From Emydura subglobosa (Eukaryota; Chordata; Testudines; Chelidae): 64,000 nucleotides of DNA. Shown here piece after piece: positions 33,131 through 43,518 of the stretch. The notes under the pieces were generated by a model, which was not told the DNA's origin, searched no databases, and saw only the letters and a list, made by a program, of their open reading frames with translations. The stretch covers positions 4,169,295 through 4,233,294 of the forward strand of contig ML679961.1 of NCBI GenBank assembly GCA_007922225.1, read 5' to 3'. A program made the translations under genes and the position numbers. Each line of letters begins with the position of its first letter. Positions within the stretch are counted from its first letter, which is position 1.

Positions 33131-33293
33131 CCCCAGAATAGCCAATATCTCAATGGTGAGTGCATTTAGCTGGGATATGGAGAGCCAGGTTTAAGTCCCT
33201 GCTCTGAATCAAGTTAGACAGAGGAAGGACTTGAATCTGGATCTCTCATACCCCAAGTGACTGATCTGATCTCTGGGCTGTTGGCTATTCTGG
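33131..33293. repeat. Long imperfect hairpin with perfect 12-bp inverted ends
   Basis: CCAGAATAGCCA at 33131 and TGGCTATTCTGG near 33282 are exact inverse complements. Within, GGTTTAAGTCCCTGCTCTGA and GACTTGAATCTGGATC continue the mirror loosely. The GGTTTAAGTCC motif recalls a tRNA T-arm or B-box, so a tRNA-derived SINE dimer is one possible origin. The related core at 25072-25185 shares the layout. Confidence 0.5.
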
Positions 33294-33352
33294 GTTGGGT
33301 GGGAGCTAGGCTCTCTCAAATTTCATGGACAAATTTCCAGCCAGCTCTAATA

Positions 33353-35325
33353 AAATACATATTAACTCAAATACTTTATGAGCCTACCCAGTGGGAATAG
33401 CTTTGCTGCTTTTTGCTTATTATAGGTGTGTGTTAATGGGGCTCTTCCCCCCTCTGTCTGCAACATTAATGGCATGTCCACCTGTCTCTCTTACATCTGT
33501 CCATCCCTGACACAGACAAGCATGTAGAATACCAGAGAGACAAGGGTACCTTGAAATCAGCCATGCCAGTCTTTGGTAATTAAACTGTGGCTTTCACTGG
33601 TAGGAAGGAATGGAACCTTACACTCGAAAAGGAGTCTGATCGTCCGAAGCTCAGTGGGAGCTGCTGGGTGCTGAGCATTCTTAAGAATCAGATCCCTTAT
33701 TTGGCTGCCTAAATATGAACTTAGGAGCCTGGTTTTGGGTGCCCTTTTTTGACAATCTTGGCCAGGGTCCAATTTTGATCTCACCTGAATGTAAATCGGG
33801 AGTAACGCCACTCGAGTCAGTGGTTTTCCACTTGCATAAGCCTAAACTCACCTGATGCCTGCCCATATCTAATTGCCTCTCTGATTCACTTGAGCATCCA
33901 TGTCCCAAAAGGCCAGCCAGCAGATGAAATGCCAGCCCTGCCTGGAATAAATGCTTCACCCGTGAAATGTGTCCTCAAGCTCAGCACAAATGCCTCTCAG
34001 CAAAGTGTCTCCTCGGTTTCTGCATCTCTTCCTCTGGGTCAGACGCACGGCTTTTCCTGAGCCCTGCCCTCTTCAGCTCCTCAGTTACTTTTGTGGTCAG
34101 TGCCTAGAGCTGTCTGTCCCTGCTGCTAGGGTGATGGGGCCGGTATTTGCAGAACCTCTCCTGGCTCCCCAGTGCTGTCTGCTGCAGCTGATCACTGCCT
34201 GGCTGCTCATCTTTGTCCTTGGCGCGAGGAATCCTGAGCCCTCCATGCCTCTCTTTACTTGCGCTCCCCGTGCTAGAAACCCTAGGACTCGGCAGAAGCA
34301 GAGCAGCTGCTACTCCCACTGAAAAGATGTCGGGAACACATTCCAGTGACACCTTATGTGTTAGCAAACTCGACCTTCTCCGCCATGCCGTGGATCGGGG
34401 AAGGAGCAGAAACTCAGATCCCTGCCGGCAAAGCAAGACTGTCGCTAGTGTAGATGCTTCCATCCTGCAAACAGAAATGTCCACACCCTTTGCATCACGT
34501 GTCTTTTGGCCTCAACCGATCTCTGCCAGTGGGACTCTCACCTACAGGCCACAAGGACAGATTCTAACCCCTGCTCCCGGCTGTTTTCAAACTCTCTGTG
34601 GAAGCTATTAGTTAGGGGAAGGGGATTTTCAAAGGCAGCAGCTAATTCCCATTTGTGCCTTCTGCACATCTCTCCCCCGGCTAATAACATCTCCTGTTCA
34701 TGGTCACTCTGTGATCTGCTACCAGGGACCGGGAAGGACTCTTGCTGCCCCACATACTGTGTTAGACAATTGTCAGGTTACACTATGGGGAACTTTTCAC
34801 CTTCTTCAAAGCCACAGGCACGAACCATTTCTGGCAGCAGGGCTCTGGACTGGCTCTAGCAACGGTCTGATCGAATAAAAGAGCAAATCCAGCTATGCTG
34901 GAGGCTCCCCTTACTGGAAGTTATTTCCTACCCTTCGTGTTGGAGTGGAGACCCCTCCTACAGCCTTTGGGGAGGCAGGAGTTCACCAGAAGTCACTCCA
35001 ACACTGGTATGAGTAGCAATCTTTATCAGCATCACCACCTTCATCACAAACCAGCAGTGCCAGCCTCAGCCTCCCTTCCGCAGCCGATCAGGGATCTCTT
35101 TCCCATTGCACTCTGACTGATCCTCCCCTGCAGCCCAGTGCAGCTCATGGGGACCATGTGCTCAAGCTACTCCCTGGACCTGTCCCACAGTTTGGTACTC
35201 AGACTCCTGGCCTGCTCTGTTCCAGTAGCAGCATTTGCCCTGCAGCTGCCTCCACTGTCCCTTCTGATTGCATAAGAGCTTGGCAGTGGGAAGTAGGGGC
35301 GGGACTTCCTTCCAGCTGTCTTGCC
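33353..35325. other. No gene recognised; GC-richer segment from about 33960
   Basis: 33960-35320 is richer in G+C than its surroundings and has overlapping open frames on both strands of 70-133 codons. None shows a domain I know and none has convincing splice signals. 33600-33850 may hold an old degraded repeat. Confidence 0.35.
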
Positions 35326-35725
35326 CAGTGGCGCTCAACTTTTCCAGGCTACTGTACCCTTTTCGGGAGTCCGATTTGTCAAGTTTCATCTCACTTTAAA
35401 ACTGCTTGCTTACAAAATCAGACATAAAAATACAAAACTGCCACAGCCCACTATACTGAAAAATGGCTGACGGTCTCATTTTTACCATATAATTATAAAA
35501 TAAATCAACAGAACTATAAATATTGTACTCCCATTTCAGTGTCTAGTACATAGCGCAGCATAAACAAGTCACTGTCTGTCTGAAATTTTAGTTTGTACTG
35601 ACTTCATTAGTGCTTTTTATGTAGCCTGTTGTACAACTAGGCAAATATCTAGCTAAGTTGATGTACCCCCTGGAAGACCTCTGTGTACCTCTAGGGGTCC
35701 GTGTACCCCTGGTTGAGAACCACCG
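35326..35725. mobile_element. hAT non-autonomous element, 400 bp
   Basis: The left end CAGTGGCGCTCAAC and right end GTTGAGAACCACCG are inverted repeats (12 of 14). The 8-bp target duplication is GTCTTGCC (35318-35325) and GTCTAGCC (35726-35733), one mismatch. The interior is AT-rich with no transposase. A relative in inverted orientation is at 59311-59601: both contain CCTAGTTGTACAA or its inverse and the GCAAGTAGTTTTAA-type block. Confidence 0.88.
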
Positions 35726-36139
35726 GTCTAGCCAACTAGGGTTCAGTGAGGGTGGACAGATCAGCTTCTCCTGTTTGCTCATCCCCTCACCAATCACAGC
35801 TCCAGAGCCCGGGCCTGCTTTCACAAGACAGCTGTTGGTCTGTGGAGCGGGGCTTCCCACCGTGTTCCTATTAAATTTAACCCATCTTAAGTCACAAAAA
35901 TATTCCACCCATTGAGAGGAATAGCTGACGAACATCTGCCCCTCAGCTATGTGAGCCCTGGGGAGATAGATGGACATGCTGATATCTACACACAGATCTG
36001 CTAATGCAAAAAATTGTGTGTTCCAACCATCAGTATGGCTAACGCTTTAGCTCACAAAGACACACATTCTATTTCTTATCAGTCTTTCTTAAATATAGTG
36101 TATCTGGATCTTGTCAGTGAGGTGCGTGTCCTCTCTCTA

Positions 36140-36890
36140 TATGCTGTCCCAGCCCTGCACAGATAGTTGACTCGGCAGATCTCAGTGGTACTGCCCAGAA
36201 AGAACGACCACCAGCCCGGTTTGGTGACAAAGGCACTCGGCCAGGTTTATTGCCCTCAAGATACAGCCCTGGTCCCCTGGCTCCATGGTTACAGACACAC
36301 TAACTCAGGAGTGTCCAGTGGCAAGGAGCAGCTTTTTCAGCAACAGGAATTTCTGCTGTCCCCAAGGCCCACGAAGGGTTAAGGTGAGACACCCTGACAT
36401 TTATAGTCTGAGACAAACACTCTCGTACCATCTTAGGTGTTTCTTGACATCTGCTTGTTGCCCCTCCCCCCCCCCACTGTATCATGCTACAGGTGTCTCA
36501 GGCACAACATCCCTGTTCATTACATCACTACTTCACTACCTCTTATCTGGTGTTAGGCCAGGATGTCTATGGGTTAATCTTTTGGAATATGTTCTCATAC
36601 ATACCCAGTATCTCCTGCTTCTTAGGAGTGCCCGTGTTTTAGCCACGCTAGCAATACTTTGCCAAGGTCATAGAGTGAACTTGTAAACTTAAATACATGG
36701 CCTAACTTTGGTTCACAGCCTTTGGATCAGGCTTCAGATCTTGTCCCAGGCCCAATGCTCTTGGCTTTCTCTTTCTCCTACACTAGATAGTAAGAGTTTT
36801 GTATTATAACATATTACCATTCAGCAACTTTGTGTACAGTAAATCAACCTGACCTGCGTCATAATACATCACCTTCATGCAGTCAGCCCA
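36140..36890 (-). mobile_element. Possible solo LTR
   Basis: On the minus strand a TATA-like box (ACTATAAATG, 36398-36407) lies about 155 bp upstream of AATAAA (36246-36251), which suits an LTR promoter and polyadenylation site. The outer limits are guesses, with no target duplication seen, and no viral coding is nearby. The adjacent gypsy remnant at 36965 has different LTRs. Confidence 0.35.
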
Positions 36891-36964
36891 TGTGGTTTGC
36901 TGCAACAATACGAATGATTGAAGCATTTTCCACAGTGGTTAATTCTCCCTAAATGTCATTGTTA

Positions 36965-37178
36965 TGTTAAATCCTTGGAAAGTGCTTGTATTCAAAGAGA
37001 AATCAGTACAGAATAAAGAGAGATGCAAACCCATAAAAAGTCTTTATTGAAGTACACTAAAACCAGCCAGGACTGGCTGAGCTATCCCCTAATAGTCTAA
37101 CTCTATTGCTATGGCAACATGCTAAGCTTTGTTGCTACAACAACCTAGGCAATAAGGCAAGACACAACATACACAACA
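36965..37178 (-). repeat. Gypsy 3' LTR (214 bp)
   Basis: Runs from TGTTAAATCC to TACACAACA on the plus strand. It contains AATAAA on the minus strand (37043-37048) and the palindromic block CAGCCAGGACTGGCTG. It differs from the other LTR by many substitutions and small gaps, so the insertion is not recent. Confidence 0.85.
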
Positions 37179-37526
37179 TATTCCTCCCTCCCTTAATGAA
37201 AACACCAATTTAACAGAACCTGACTTTCCACAGTGGTGACATTCCCGGCTCCCCATTGTCTTGTGGGTAGGTTCTTGTGATACCTTATGCCTCTGGTTGC
37301 ACTGGAATGCTCTGGTTATGCACTGAGCTGTTGCGCTTCCTTTATGGCCAGCTCCATAGAGATTGCAATTTCAGTGGCCTTCTGCCAGGTGAGCTGGGCC
37401 TCTGTCAATAGGCACTTCTGTATTGCTTCATTGTGCAGACCAAACACTAACATACTATTACACTGACTTTTACTTTTTTGCTGGTGCAGCACAGGTCGGT
37501 CCCATCCTCCGTTGCCACTTTTATTG
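37179..37526 (-). pseudogene. Gypsy gag C-terminal fragment
   Basis: On the minus strand the interior reads LVFGLHNEAIQKCLLTEAQL then TWQKATEIAISMELAIKEAQ, the helical end of a Ty3/gypsy capsid domain (typically RLVxGIxxExIQxxLL). A partial zinc knuckle ECHHCGKSG follows in another frame, near the polypurine tract. Normally gag coats the element RNA in virus-like particles. The N-terminal half of gag is gone on one side and everything after the first zinc knuckle on the other, so no product is possible. Confidence 0.75.
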
Positions 37527-37731
37527 TGTTAAATCCTTGAAAAGTGCTTGTATTCAGAGAGAAATCAGCACGGAATACGGAGAAGCGCACCCATGAAAAG
37601 TCTTTTTTGAACTACACTAAAACCAGCCAGGACTGGCTGAGCTATCCCCTAATAGTCTATTGCTACGCAACAAACTAAGGTCTGTTGCTACGGCAACCTA
37701 GGCAATAAGGCAAGACACAAAATACACAACC
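37527..37731 (-). repeat. Gypsy 5' LTR (205 bp)
   Basis: Aligns to 36965-37178 end to end. Its AATAAA is mutated (TTTTTT on the plus strand in place of TTTATT), and a short deletion follows AATAGTC. The final base is C instead of A on the plus strand. Confidence 0.85.
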
Positions 37732-37735
37732 GTTA

Positions 37736-38390
37736 TACCCTTACAAATATTTCCAACTGATTGTAGGGAACTCTCTTTGGGCCACTGAAGTCAATGGAGT
37801 TTTTCCAGAAATGGATATGACCCATTATTTTCAACTGTCTCTGAAATTTGCTGTTGTCTTTCATGCGGTGGAAGCTGCTTCCTGGTTCTCTGCCTGATGG
37901 CTTTTCAGGCTGTAATAAAACTGTGTCTATGGATATGTCGTCTTCTGTGTGTGCCAACGAAGCTGACTTGAGTTCACTATAAAAAGGTGGCATGTTCTGC
38001 CTTTATAACACAAACAAAAGCCGAGCTTTGTGATCTGTAGATAACGGCTACGAGGAACTTGTTTGTTCCATTTCCTTTATATCTCAGCAAGCACAAGCCA
38101 GACAAAAGCTAACTGTGCAATACATAAGACTATCTTCCCTGATTTCACTGCTTTTCAATGGTCCCTTCACTAAATTAGTTTTTAATCCAAAGTCCTCTTG
38201 TGTCCATTGTGTATTAAATGTAAAACTCTCAAATTCATTTGCCCGGCAAGCACAGTGATTGAAGGACTAATTTTAAGGAGACTTCTCCAAGTCTCCTGTC
38301 TGCCCCACTCTAATCATTTGTCATAGCTTCATTCTGGCTTCCATCATTCTCTATGCATAAAATCAAGCCACTTCTGAGCCTACAGCAGGG
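37736..38390. other. No recognised feature
   Basis: A minus-strand frame of 86 codons (37733-37993) has no known motif. Nothing else is seen. Confidence 0.4.
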
Positions 38391-38696
38391 CAGGAAATGG
38401 TTTTCCTGTCCTGTGATTATTTTTGAGAGTTCAAAATGTTTTCTGGTCTTGAATTGGGTGAAGAAGTCAACTTTAAAAATTTTGTGAACCCAAAATCATT
38501 TTTGGGGGTCAATTGAAATGTTTTGTTTCTATTTTGACCTTTTCTCATCCTTAAGCTTTTTTTAAAAAAAATCTGCCTAATTGATTTAAATTAATTAGTT
38601 TAAATAATTTAATTTAATAAGTTTAAATAATAATTAGTTTTAATAATAGTTTAAATTTAAATTGAGACCAAACTTCATTTTAAACTGGAAAACTAA
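38391..38696. repeat. Probable left half of an AGAGCTGG-family repeat split by the CR1 cluster
   Basis: AGGGCAGGAAATGGTTTTCC, AGTTCAAAATGTTTTCTGG and TGAACCCAAAATCATTTTTG have the A/T-rich GAAAA/TTTTC texture of this family. The right half with end CCCAGCCAGCCCTCG is at 43519-43657. The segment 38580-38660 is a TTTAAAT-rich low-complexity tract. Confidence 0.35.
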
Positions 38697-38804
38697 AGGA
38701 GAAGGAGGGAGTTCTCCTGCGGAGAGAACCCACTGCAGGTTGTTGCCTTTCAGACATTGCTGAGCAGGAAATAGAGCATCTGAGGAGGCTCTCAGAGCAG
38801 AGAT

Positions 38805-39794
38805 ATGGAGAGGGAGAGATCTGTTGTTGTCACCTGCACTGGATGTGCTATGTTTGTCTTCCTCCCACAGGATAGAGATGACTTCATCTGTACCAAGTGC
38901 AGGCTGGTTTCCTTATTGGAAGAGTAGGTTAAAGGACTAGAGACTCAAATATCAACCCTGCATTGCATTAAAGAAAACGATGTCTTTCTCCATCGGGCAC
39001 AGGCACAGTGTAAGGAAGATTCAGAAAAGGCCGGGCAGGCGAATCTGAAGAACGAGGAAGAAAATTGGCAGCATGTGACCTCCCAAAGAAAGAGAACCCA
39101 TGTGCCCACCATGCAGATAGAAGTAAGCAATCGTTTTCATCCTCTCTGCACAAGTAGTACGGCGGAGAATGATTTGGAGGACCCTTCAGAGGGAATGGAT
39201 CAGAAGGAGACCCGTTTGATCAGAAGGCAAGGGATGCATTCTCCTAGGGATGGGGGTTCCACGACCACCATTCCCAAGAGGAAGAGAAGGGTGATGGTGG
39301 TCGGGGACTCCCTCCTAAGGGGGACGGAGTCATCCGTCTGCCGTCCGGACCGGGAAACTAGAGAAGTGTGCTGCTTGCCTGGAGCTAGGATTACAGATGT
39401 GACGGAGAGACTGCCAAAACTTATCAAGTCCTCAGACCGCTACCCCTTCCTGCTTCTCCACGTGGGCACCAATGACACTGCCAAGAATGATCTTGAGCGG
39501 ATCACTGCGGACTATGTGGCTCTGGGAAAAGAGATAAAGGAGTTTGAAGCGCAAGTGGTGTTCTCATCCATCCTCCCTGTTCAGGGAAAAGGCCCAGGTA
39601 GGGACCGTCGCATTGCGGAAGTAAATGCGTGGTTACGCAGGTGGTGTCGAAGGGAGGGCTTTGGATTCTTCGATCATGGGATGTTGTTCCAGGAAGAAGG
39701 ATTACTAGGAAGAGACGGGATTCATCTAACGAAGACAGGGAAGAGTATCTTCGCAGACAGGCTGGCTAACCTAGTGAGGAAGGCTTTAAACTAG
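38805..39794 (+). pseudogene. CR1 ORF1: zinc finger plus SGNH esterase, one in-frame stop
   Basis: ORF1 of CR1 makes a nucleic-acid-binding protein thought to chaperone the element RNA. From ATG 38805 the 329-residue frame reads MERERSVVVTCTGC, with Cys 11 and 14, then FICTKC with Cys 29 and 32: a CxxC…CxxC zinc-finger (PHD-like) arrangement. A TAG at codon 41 (38925-38927, after SLLEE) interrupts it; everything else is open. A charged linker precedes the esterase: block I VVGDSLLRGT (Ser about 169), block III LLLHVGTNDTAKND, and block V GRDGIHLTKTG with Asp and His near 304 and 307. All catalytic residues are present. The stop codon 39792-39794 lies five bases before the ORF2 ATG. An internal start after the stop would still yield the esterase. 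Confidence 0.92.
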
Positions 39795-39799
39795 TTTCG

Positions 39800-42689
39800 A
39801 TGGGGGATGGGGACCTAAGCCCGAAGGTAAGTGGGGAAGAGGGACACCACGAGGAAGCAGAAGGAGGAGGGTGCAGCAGGGGAGGCCTCCCGATTCATAC
39901 TGTGGAAGTAGACCACTCGGCTACTTATCTCAAGTGCCTGTACACAAATGCAAGAAGGCTGGGAAACAAGCAGGAGGAACTGGAAGTCCTGGTACAGTCA
40001 AGAAACTATGACATGATTGGAATAACAGAGACTTGGTGGAATAACTCTCACGATTGGAGCGCTGTCATGGATGGGTATAAACTGTTCAGGAAGGACAGGC
40101 AGGGGCGAAAGGGTGAAGGAGTTGCACTGTATGTAAGAGAGCACTATGACTGCTCTGAGCTCCAGTATGAAACTGGAGATAAGTCAGTTGAGTGTCTCTG
40201 GGTTAAGCTTAGAACCAAGAACAATAAGCGTGATGTCGTGGTGGGTGTCTGTTACAGACCACCAGACCAGGAGGATGAGGTAGATGAGGCTTTCTTTACT
40301 CAACTAGGGAAAGTTTCCAGTTCACAGGACCTGGTTCTCATGGGAGACTTCAATCACCCTGACATCTGCTGGGAGAGCAATACAGCAGAGCACAAACAAT
40401 CCAGGAAGTTTTTGGAGAGTGTCGCAGACAATTTCCTGGTGCAAGTGCTGGAGCAACCAACTAGGGGCCGTGCTTCTCTTGACCTGCTGCTCACAAACAG
40501 GGAAGATTTGATAGGAGAAGTAGAAGTGGGTGGCAACCTAGGCAGCAGTGACCATGAGATGGTCGAGTTCAGGATCCTGACAAAAGGAAGGAAAGAGAAC
40601 AGCAGATACGGACCATGGACTTCAGAAAAGCGGACTTTGACTCCCTCAGGGAACTGATGGGCAGGATTCCCTGGGAGGCTAATATGAGGGGGAAAGGAAC
40701 CCAAGAGAGCTGGCTGTATTTTAAAGAGACCTTATTGAGGGCACAGGAGCAAACCATCCCGATGTGCAGAAAGAATAGCAAATATGGTAGGCGTCCAGCT
40801 TGGCTTAACAAAGAAGTCTTTGGTGAACTTAAACGCAAAAAAGAAGCTTACCAGAAGTGGAAGCTTGGTCAGATGACTAGGGAGGATTATAAAAACGCTG
40901 CTCGAACATGCAGGAATGAAATCAGGAAGGCCAAAGCGCAACTGGAGTTGCAGCTAGCAAGGGACATGAAGGGGAACAAGAAGGTTTTCTACAGGCATGT
41001 TGCCAACAAGAGGAAGATTAGGGAAAGTGTGGGCCCCTTAGAGAATGAAGGAGGCGACCTAGTGACGGAGGATGTGGAGAAAGCTGAGGTACTCAATGCC
41101 TTTTTTGCCTCTGTCTTCACAGACAAGATCAGCTCCCAGACTACTGTACTGGGTGGCACAGAATGGGAAGGAGGCGAACATCCCGCAGTGCTGAAGGAAC
41201 AGGTCCAAGACCATTTAGAAGAATTAGACATACACAAGTCCATGTGGCCGGATGCGATGTACCCGAGGGTGCTGAGGGAGTTGGCTGAGGTGATTTCAGA
41301 GCCATTGGCTATTATCTTTGAAAGCTCGTGGCAACAGCGGGAAGTCCCTGAGGACTGGAAGAAAGCAAATATAGTGCCCATCTTCAAAAAAGGGAGGAAA
41401 GAGGATCCAGGGAACTACAGACCGGTCAGCCTCACCTCAATCCCTGGAAAAATCATGGAGCAGGTCCTTAAGGAATCCATTTTAAGGCACTTGGAAGAGA
41501 GGAGGGTGATCAGGAACAGTCAACACGGATTCACCAAGGGAAAGTCATGCCTGACCAACCTGATTGCTTTCTATGATGAGGTGACTGGCTCTGTGGATGT
41601 AGGGAAGGCGGTGGACGTGATATACCTTGACTTTAGCAAAGCTTTTGATACTGTCTCTCACAGTATTCTTATCAGCAAGTTAAAGAAGTATGGGTTCGAT
41701 GAATGGACTATAAAATGGATAGAGAACTGGCTAGAGAGTAGGGCTCAACGAGTAGTGATCAATGGCTCCGTGTCTAGCTGGCAACCGGTCACAAGCGGAG
41801 TGCCCCAGGGGTCGGTCCTGGGTCCGGTTTTGTTCAATATCTTTATTAATGATCTGGAGGATGGGGTAGATTGCACCCTCAGCAAGTTTGCGGACGACAC
41901 TAAGCTGGGGGGAGTGGTAGATACCCTGGAGGGTAGGGATAGGATACAGAGTGACCTAAACAAACTGGAGGATTGGGCCAAAAGAAATCTAATGAGGTTC
42001 AACAAGGACAAGTGCAGAGTCCTCCACTTAGGAAGGAAGAATCCCATGCATAGCTATAGACTGGGGACCGACGAGCTGGGCAGCAGCTCTGCAGAAAAGG
42101 ACCTGGGGGTAATGGTGGTTAAAAAGCTGGATATGAGTCAGCAGTGTGCCCTGGTTGTCAAGAAGGCTAATGGCATATTGGGCTGCATTATGAGGGGCAT
42201 TGCCAGCAGGTCACGGGAAGTGATTATTCCCCTCTATTCGGCATTGGTGAGGCCGCATTTAGAATATTGTGTCCAGTTTTGGGCCCCCCACTACAAAAAG
42301 GATGTGGACAAGTTGGAGAGAGTGCAGTGGAGGGCAACCAAAATGATTAGGGGGCTGGAGCACAGGACTTATGAGGAGAGGCTGAGGAACTGGGCTTGTT
42401 TAGTCTGCAAAAGAGAAGAGTGAGGGGGGATTTGATAGCGGCCTTTAATTACCTGAAAGGGGGTTCCAGGGAGGATGGGGCTAGGCTGTTCTCGGTTGTG
42501 GCAGATGACCGAACAAGGAGCAACGGTCTCAAGTTACAGGGCGGGAGGTCTAGGTTGGACATTAGGAAAAAGTTTTTTACTAGGAGGGTGGTGAAGCACT
42601 GGAATGGGTTACCTAGGGAGGTGGTGGAATCTCCATCCTTAGAGGTTTTTAAGGTGAGGCTTGACAAAGCCCTGGTTGGGATGATATAG
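39800..42689 (+). pseudogene. CR1 ORF2: AP endonuclease plus reverse transcriptase, two frameshifts
   Basis: Encodes the enzyme of target-primed reverse transcription. After [19 protein letters not shown], the endonuclease spans about residues 45-265: [43 protein letters not shown] and [11 protein letters not shown] keep the catalytic Asn, Glu, Asp and Asp-His. A one-base loss near 40606 shifts the frame; it resumes at [20 protein letters not shown]. The reverse transcriptase shows [19 protein letters not shown], motif [25 protein letters not shown], motif [20 protein letters not shown], motif [12 protein letters not shown] and [14 protein letters not shown] second one-base loss near 42386 shifts the frame again before [20 protein letters not shown]; the end is at [13 protein letters not shown]. 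All catalytic motifs are intact, so only the two frameshifts disable it. Confidence 0.95.
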
Positions 42690-42758
42690 CTGAGGTTAGT
42701 CCTGCTTTGAGCAGGGGGTTGGACTAGATGACCTCCTGAGGTCCCTTCCAACTCTAAT

Positions 42759-42782
42759 ATTCTATGATTCTATGATTCTATG
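42759..42782 (+). repeat. CR1 3' terminal microsatellite (ATTCTATG)3
   Basis: Three exact 8-bp units close the first CR1. A second CR1 begins immediately after it. Confidence 0.95.
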
Positions 42783-43394
42783 ATATTGGGCTGCATTAGT
42801 AGGGGCATTGCCAGCAGGTCACGGGAAGTGATTATTCCCTTCTATTCGGCATTGGTGAGGCCACATTTAGAATACTGTGTAAAGTTTTGGGCCCCCCCAC
42901 TACAAAAGGGATGTGGACAAGTTGGAGAGAGTCCAGCGGAGGGCAACCAAAATGATTAGGGGGCTGGAGCACAGGACTTATGAGGAGAGGCTGAGGGAAC
43001 TGGGCTTGTTTAGTCTGCAAAAGAGAAGAATGAGAGGGGATTTGATAGCTGCCTTTAACTACCTGAAAGGGTGTTCCAGGGAGGATGGGGATAGGCTGTT
43101 CTTGGTGGTGGCAGATGACAGAACAAGGAGCAACGACCTCAAGTTGCAGGGCGGGAGGTCTAGGTTGGATATTAGGAAAAAGTTTTTCAGTAGCAGGGTG
43201 GTGAAGCACTGGAATGGGTTACCTAGGGAGGTGGTGGAATCTCCATCTTTAGAGGTTTTTAAGCTGAGGCTTGAAAAAGCCCTGGCTGGGATGATATAGC
43301 TGAAGTTAGTCCTGCTTTGAGCAGGGGGTTGGACTAGATGACCTCCTGAGGTCCCTTCCAACTCTAATCTTCTTTGATTCTATGAATCTATGAT
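42783..43394 (+). mobile_element. Second CR1 copy, 5' truncated, head to tail with the first
   Basis: ATATTGGGCTGCATTAGTAG repeats the first copy from position 42174 onward. It runs through its own 3' UTR (AGGTCCCTTCCAACTCTAAT) to a degenerate tail TTCTATGAATCTATG at 43379-43393. Confidence 0.93.
42913..43299 (+). pseudogene. CR1 ORF2 C-terminal fragment in the second copy
   Basis: Open frame reading [57 protein letters not shown] and [19 protein letters not shown]. Here the frame through [10 protein letters not shown] is intact, which shows where the first copy lost a base near 42386. A shift in the C-run just upstream (about 42893-42899) separates it from [20 protein letters not shown]. 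Too short to be functional. Confidence 0.85.
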
Positions 43395-43401
43395 TGCTTT
43401 G

Positions 43402-43518
43402 AATCATATAATCATAGAAGATTAGAGTTGTAAGGGATGTCAGGAGGTATCTAGTCCAAAATTCTGCTCAAAGCAGGACCAACTCCAACTAAATCACCCC
43501 AGCCTGGGCTTTGTAAAC
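43402..43518 (-). mobile_element. Third CR1 tail, inverted
   Basis: ATAATCATAGAAGATTAGAG, GTAAGGGATGTCAGGAGGTA and CAAAGCAGGACCAACTCCAA are the same CR1 3' end on the minus strand, ending at CCCAGCCTGGGCTTTGT. It lies tail to tail with the second copy, about 8 bp apart. Confidence 0.85.

Larger units (their letters stand above)
32529..33352. repeat. Unclassified AGAGCTGG-ended repeat, split by a CR1
   Basis: It starts GGGCTAGCCAGAAAACAAGA, like the repeat at 24922, and ends TTTCCAGCCAGCTCTA, whose inverse TAGAGCTGGCTGGAAA resembles the start. A CR1 (32610-33085) interrupts it. Its right half contains the hairpin at 33131-33293. Confidence 0.5.
36965..37731 (-). mobile_element. Ty3/gypsy-type LTR retrotransposon, two LTRs around a gag scrap
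   Basis: Two direct repeats of about 210 bp bound a 348-bp interior. The target duplication GTTA is at 36961-36964 and 37732-37735. On the minus strand the LTRs begin TGTTGTGTAT and end GGATTTAACA, with AATAAA inside. A polypurine tract AAGGGAGGGAGGAA lies next to the 3' LTR (plus-strand 37181-37196), and TGGCAACGGAGG near the 5' LTR is a candidate primer-binding region. Nearly all of gag and all of pol are deleted. Confidence 0.85.
38697..42782 (+). mobile_element. CR1 LINE, nearly full length
   Basis: 5' UTR from about 38697, ORF1 38805-39794, ORF2 39800-42689, 3' UTR, and an (ATTCTATG)3 end at 42759-42782. The lesions seen are one in-frame stop in ORF1 (38925-38927) and two single-base deletions in ORF2 (near 40606 and 42386). 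It is the least decayed element in the window and serves as reference for the truncated relatives at 42783, 43402, 29787, 32610, 53043 and 55519. Confidence 0.95.

Noticed and set aside
34104..34611. Opposed 126- and 132-codon frames
   Set aside because: They overlap on opposite strands and have no recognised family; neither can be preferred.
42783..43394. Tandem CR1 copies as an assembly duplication
   Set aside because: The second copy differs from the first at many scattered bases and has a different frame state near 42386, so it is not a simple duplicated contig end; misassembly cannot be fully excluded without reads.
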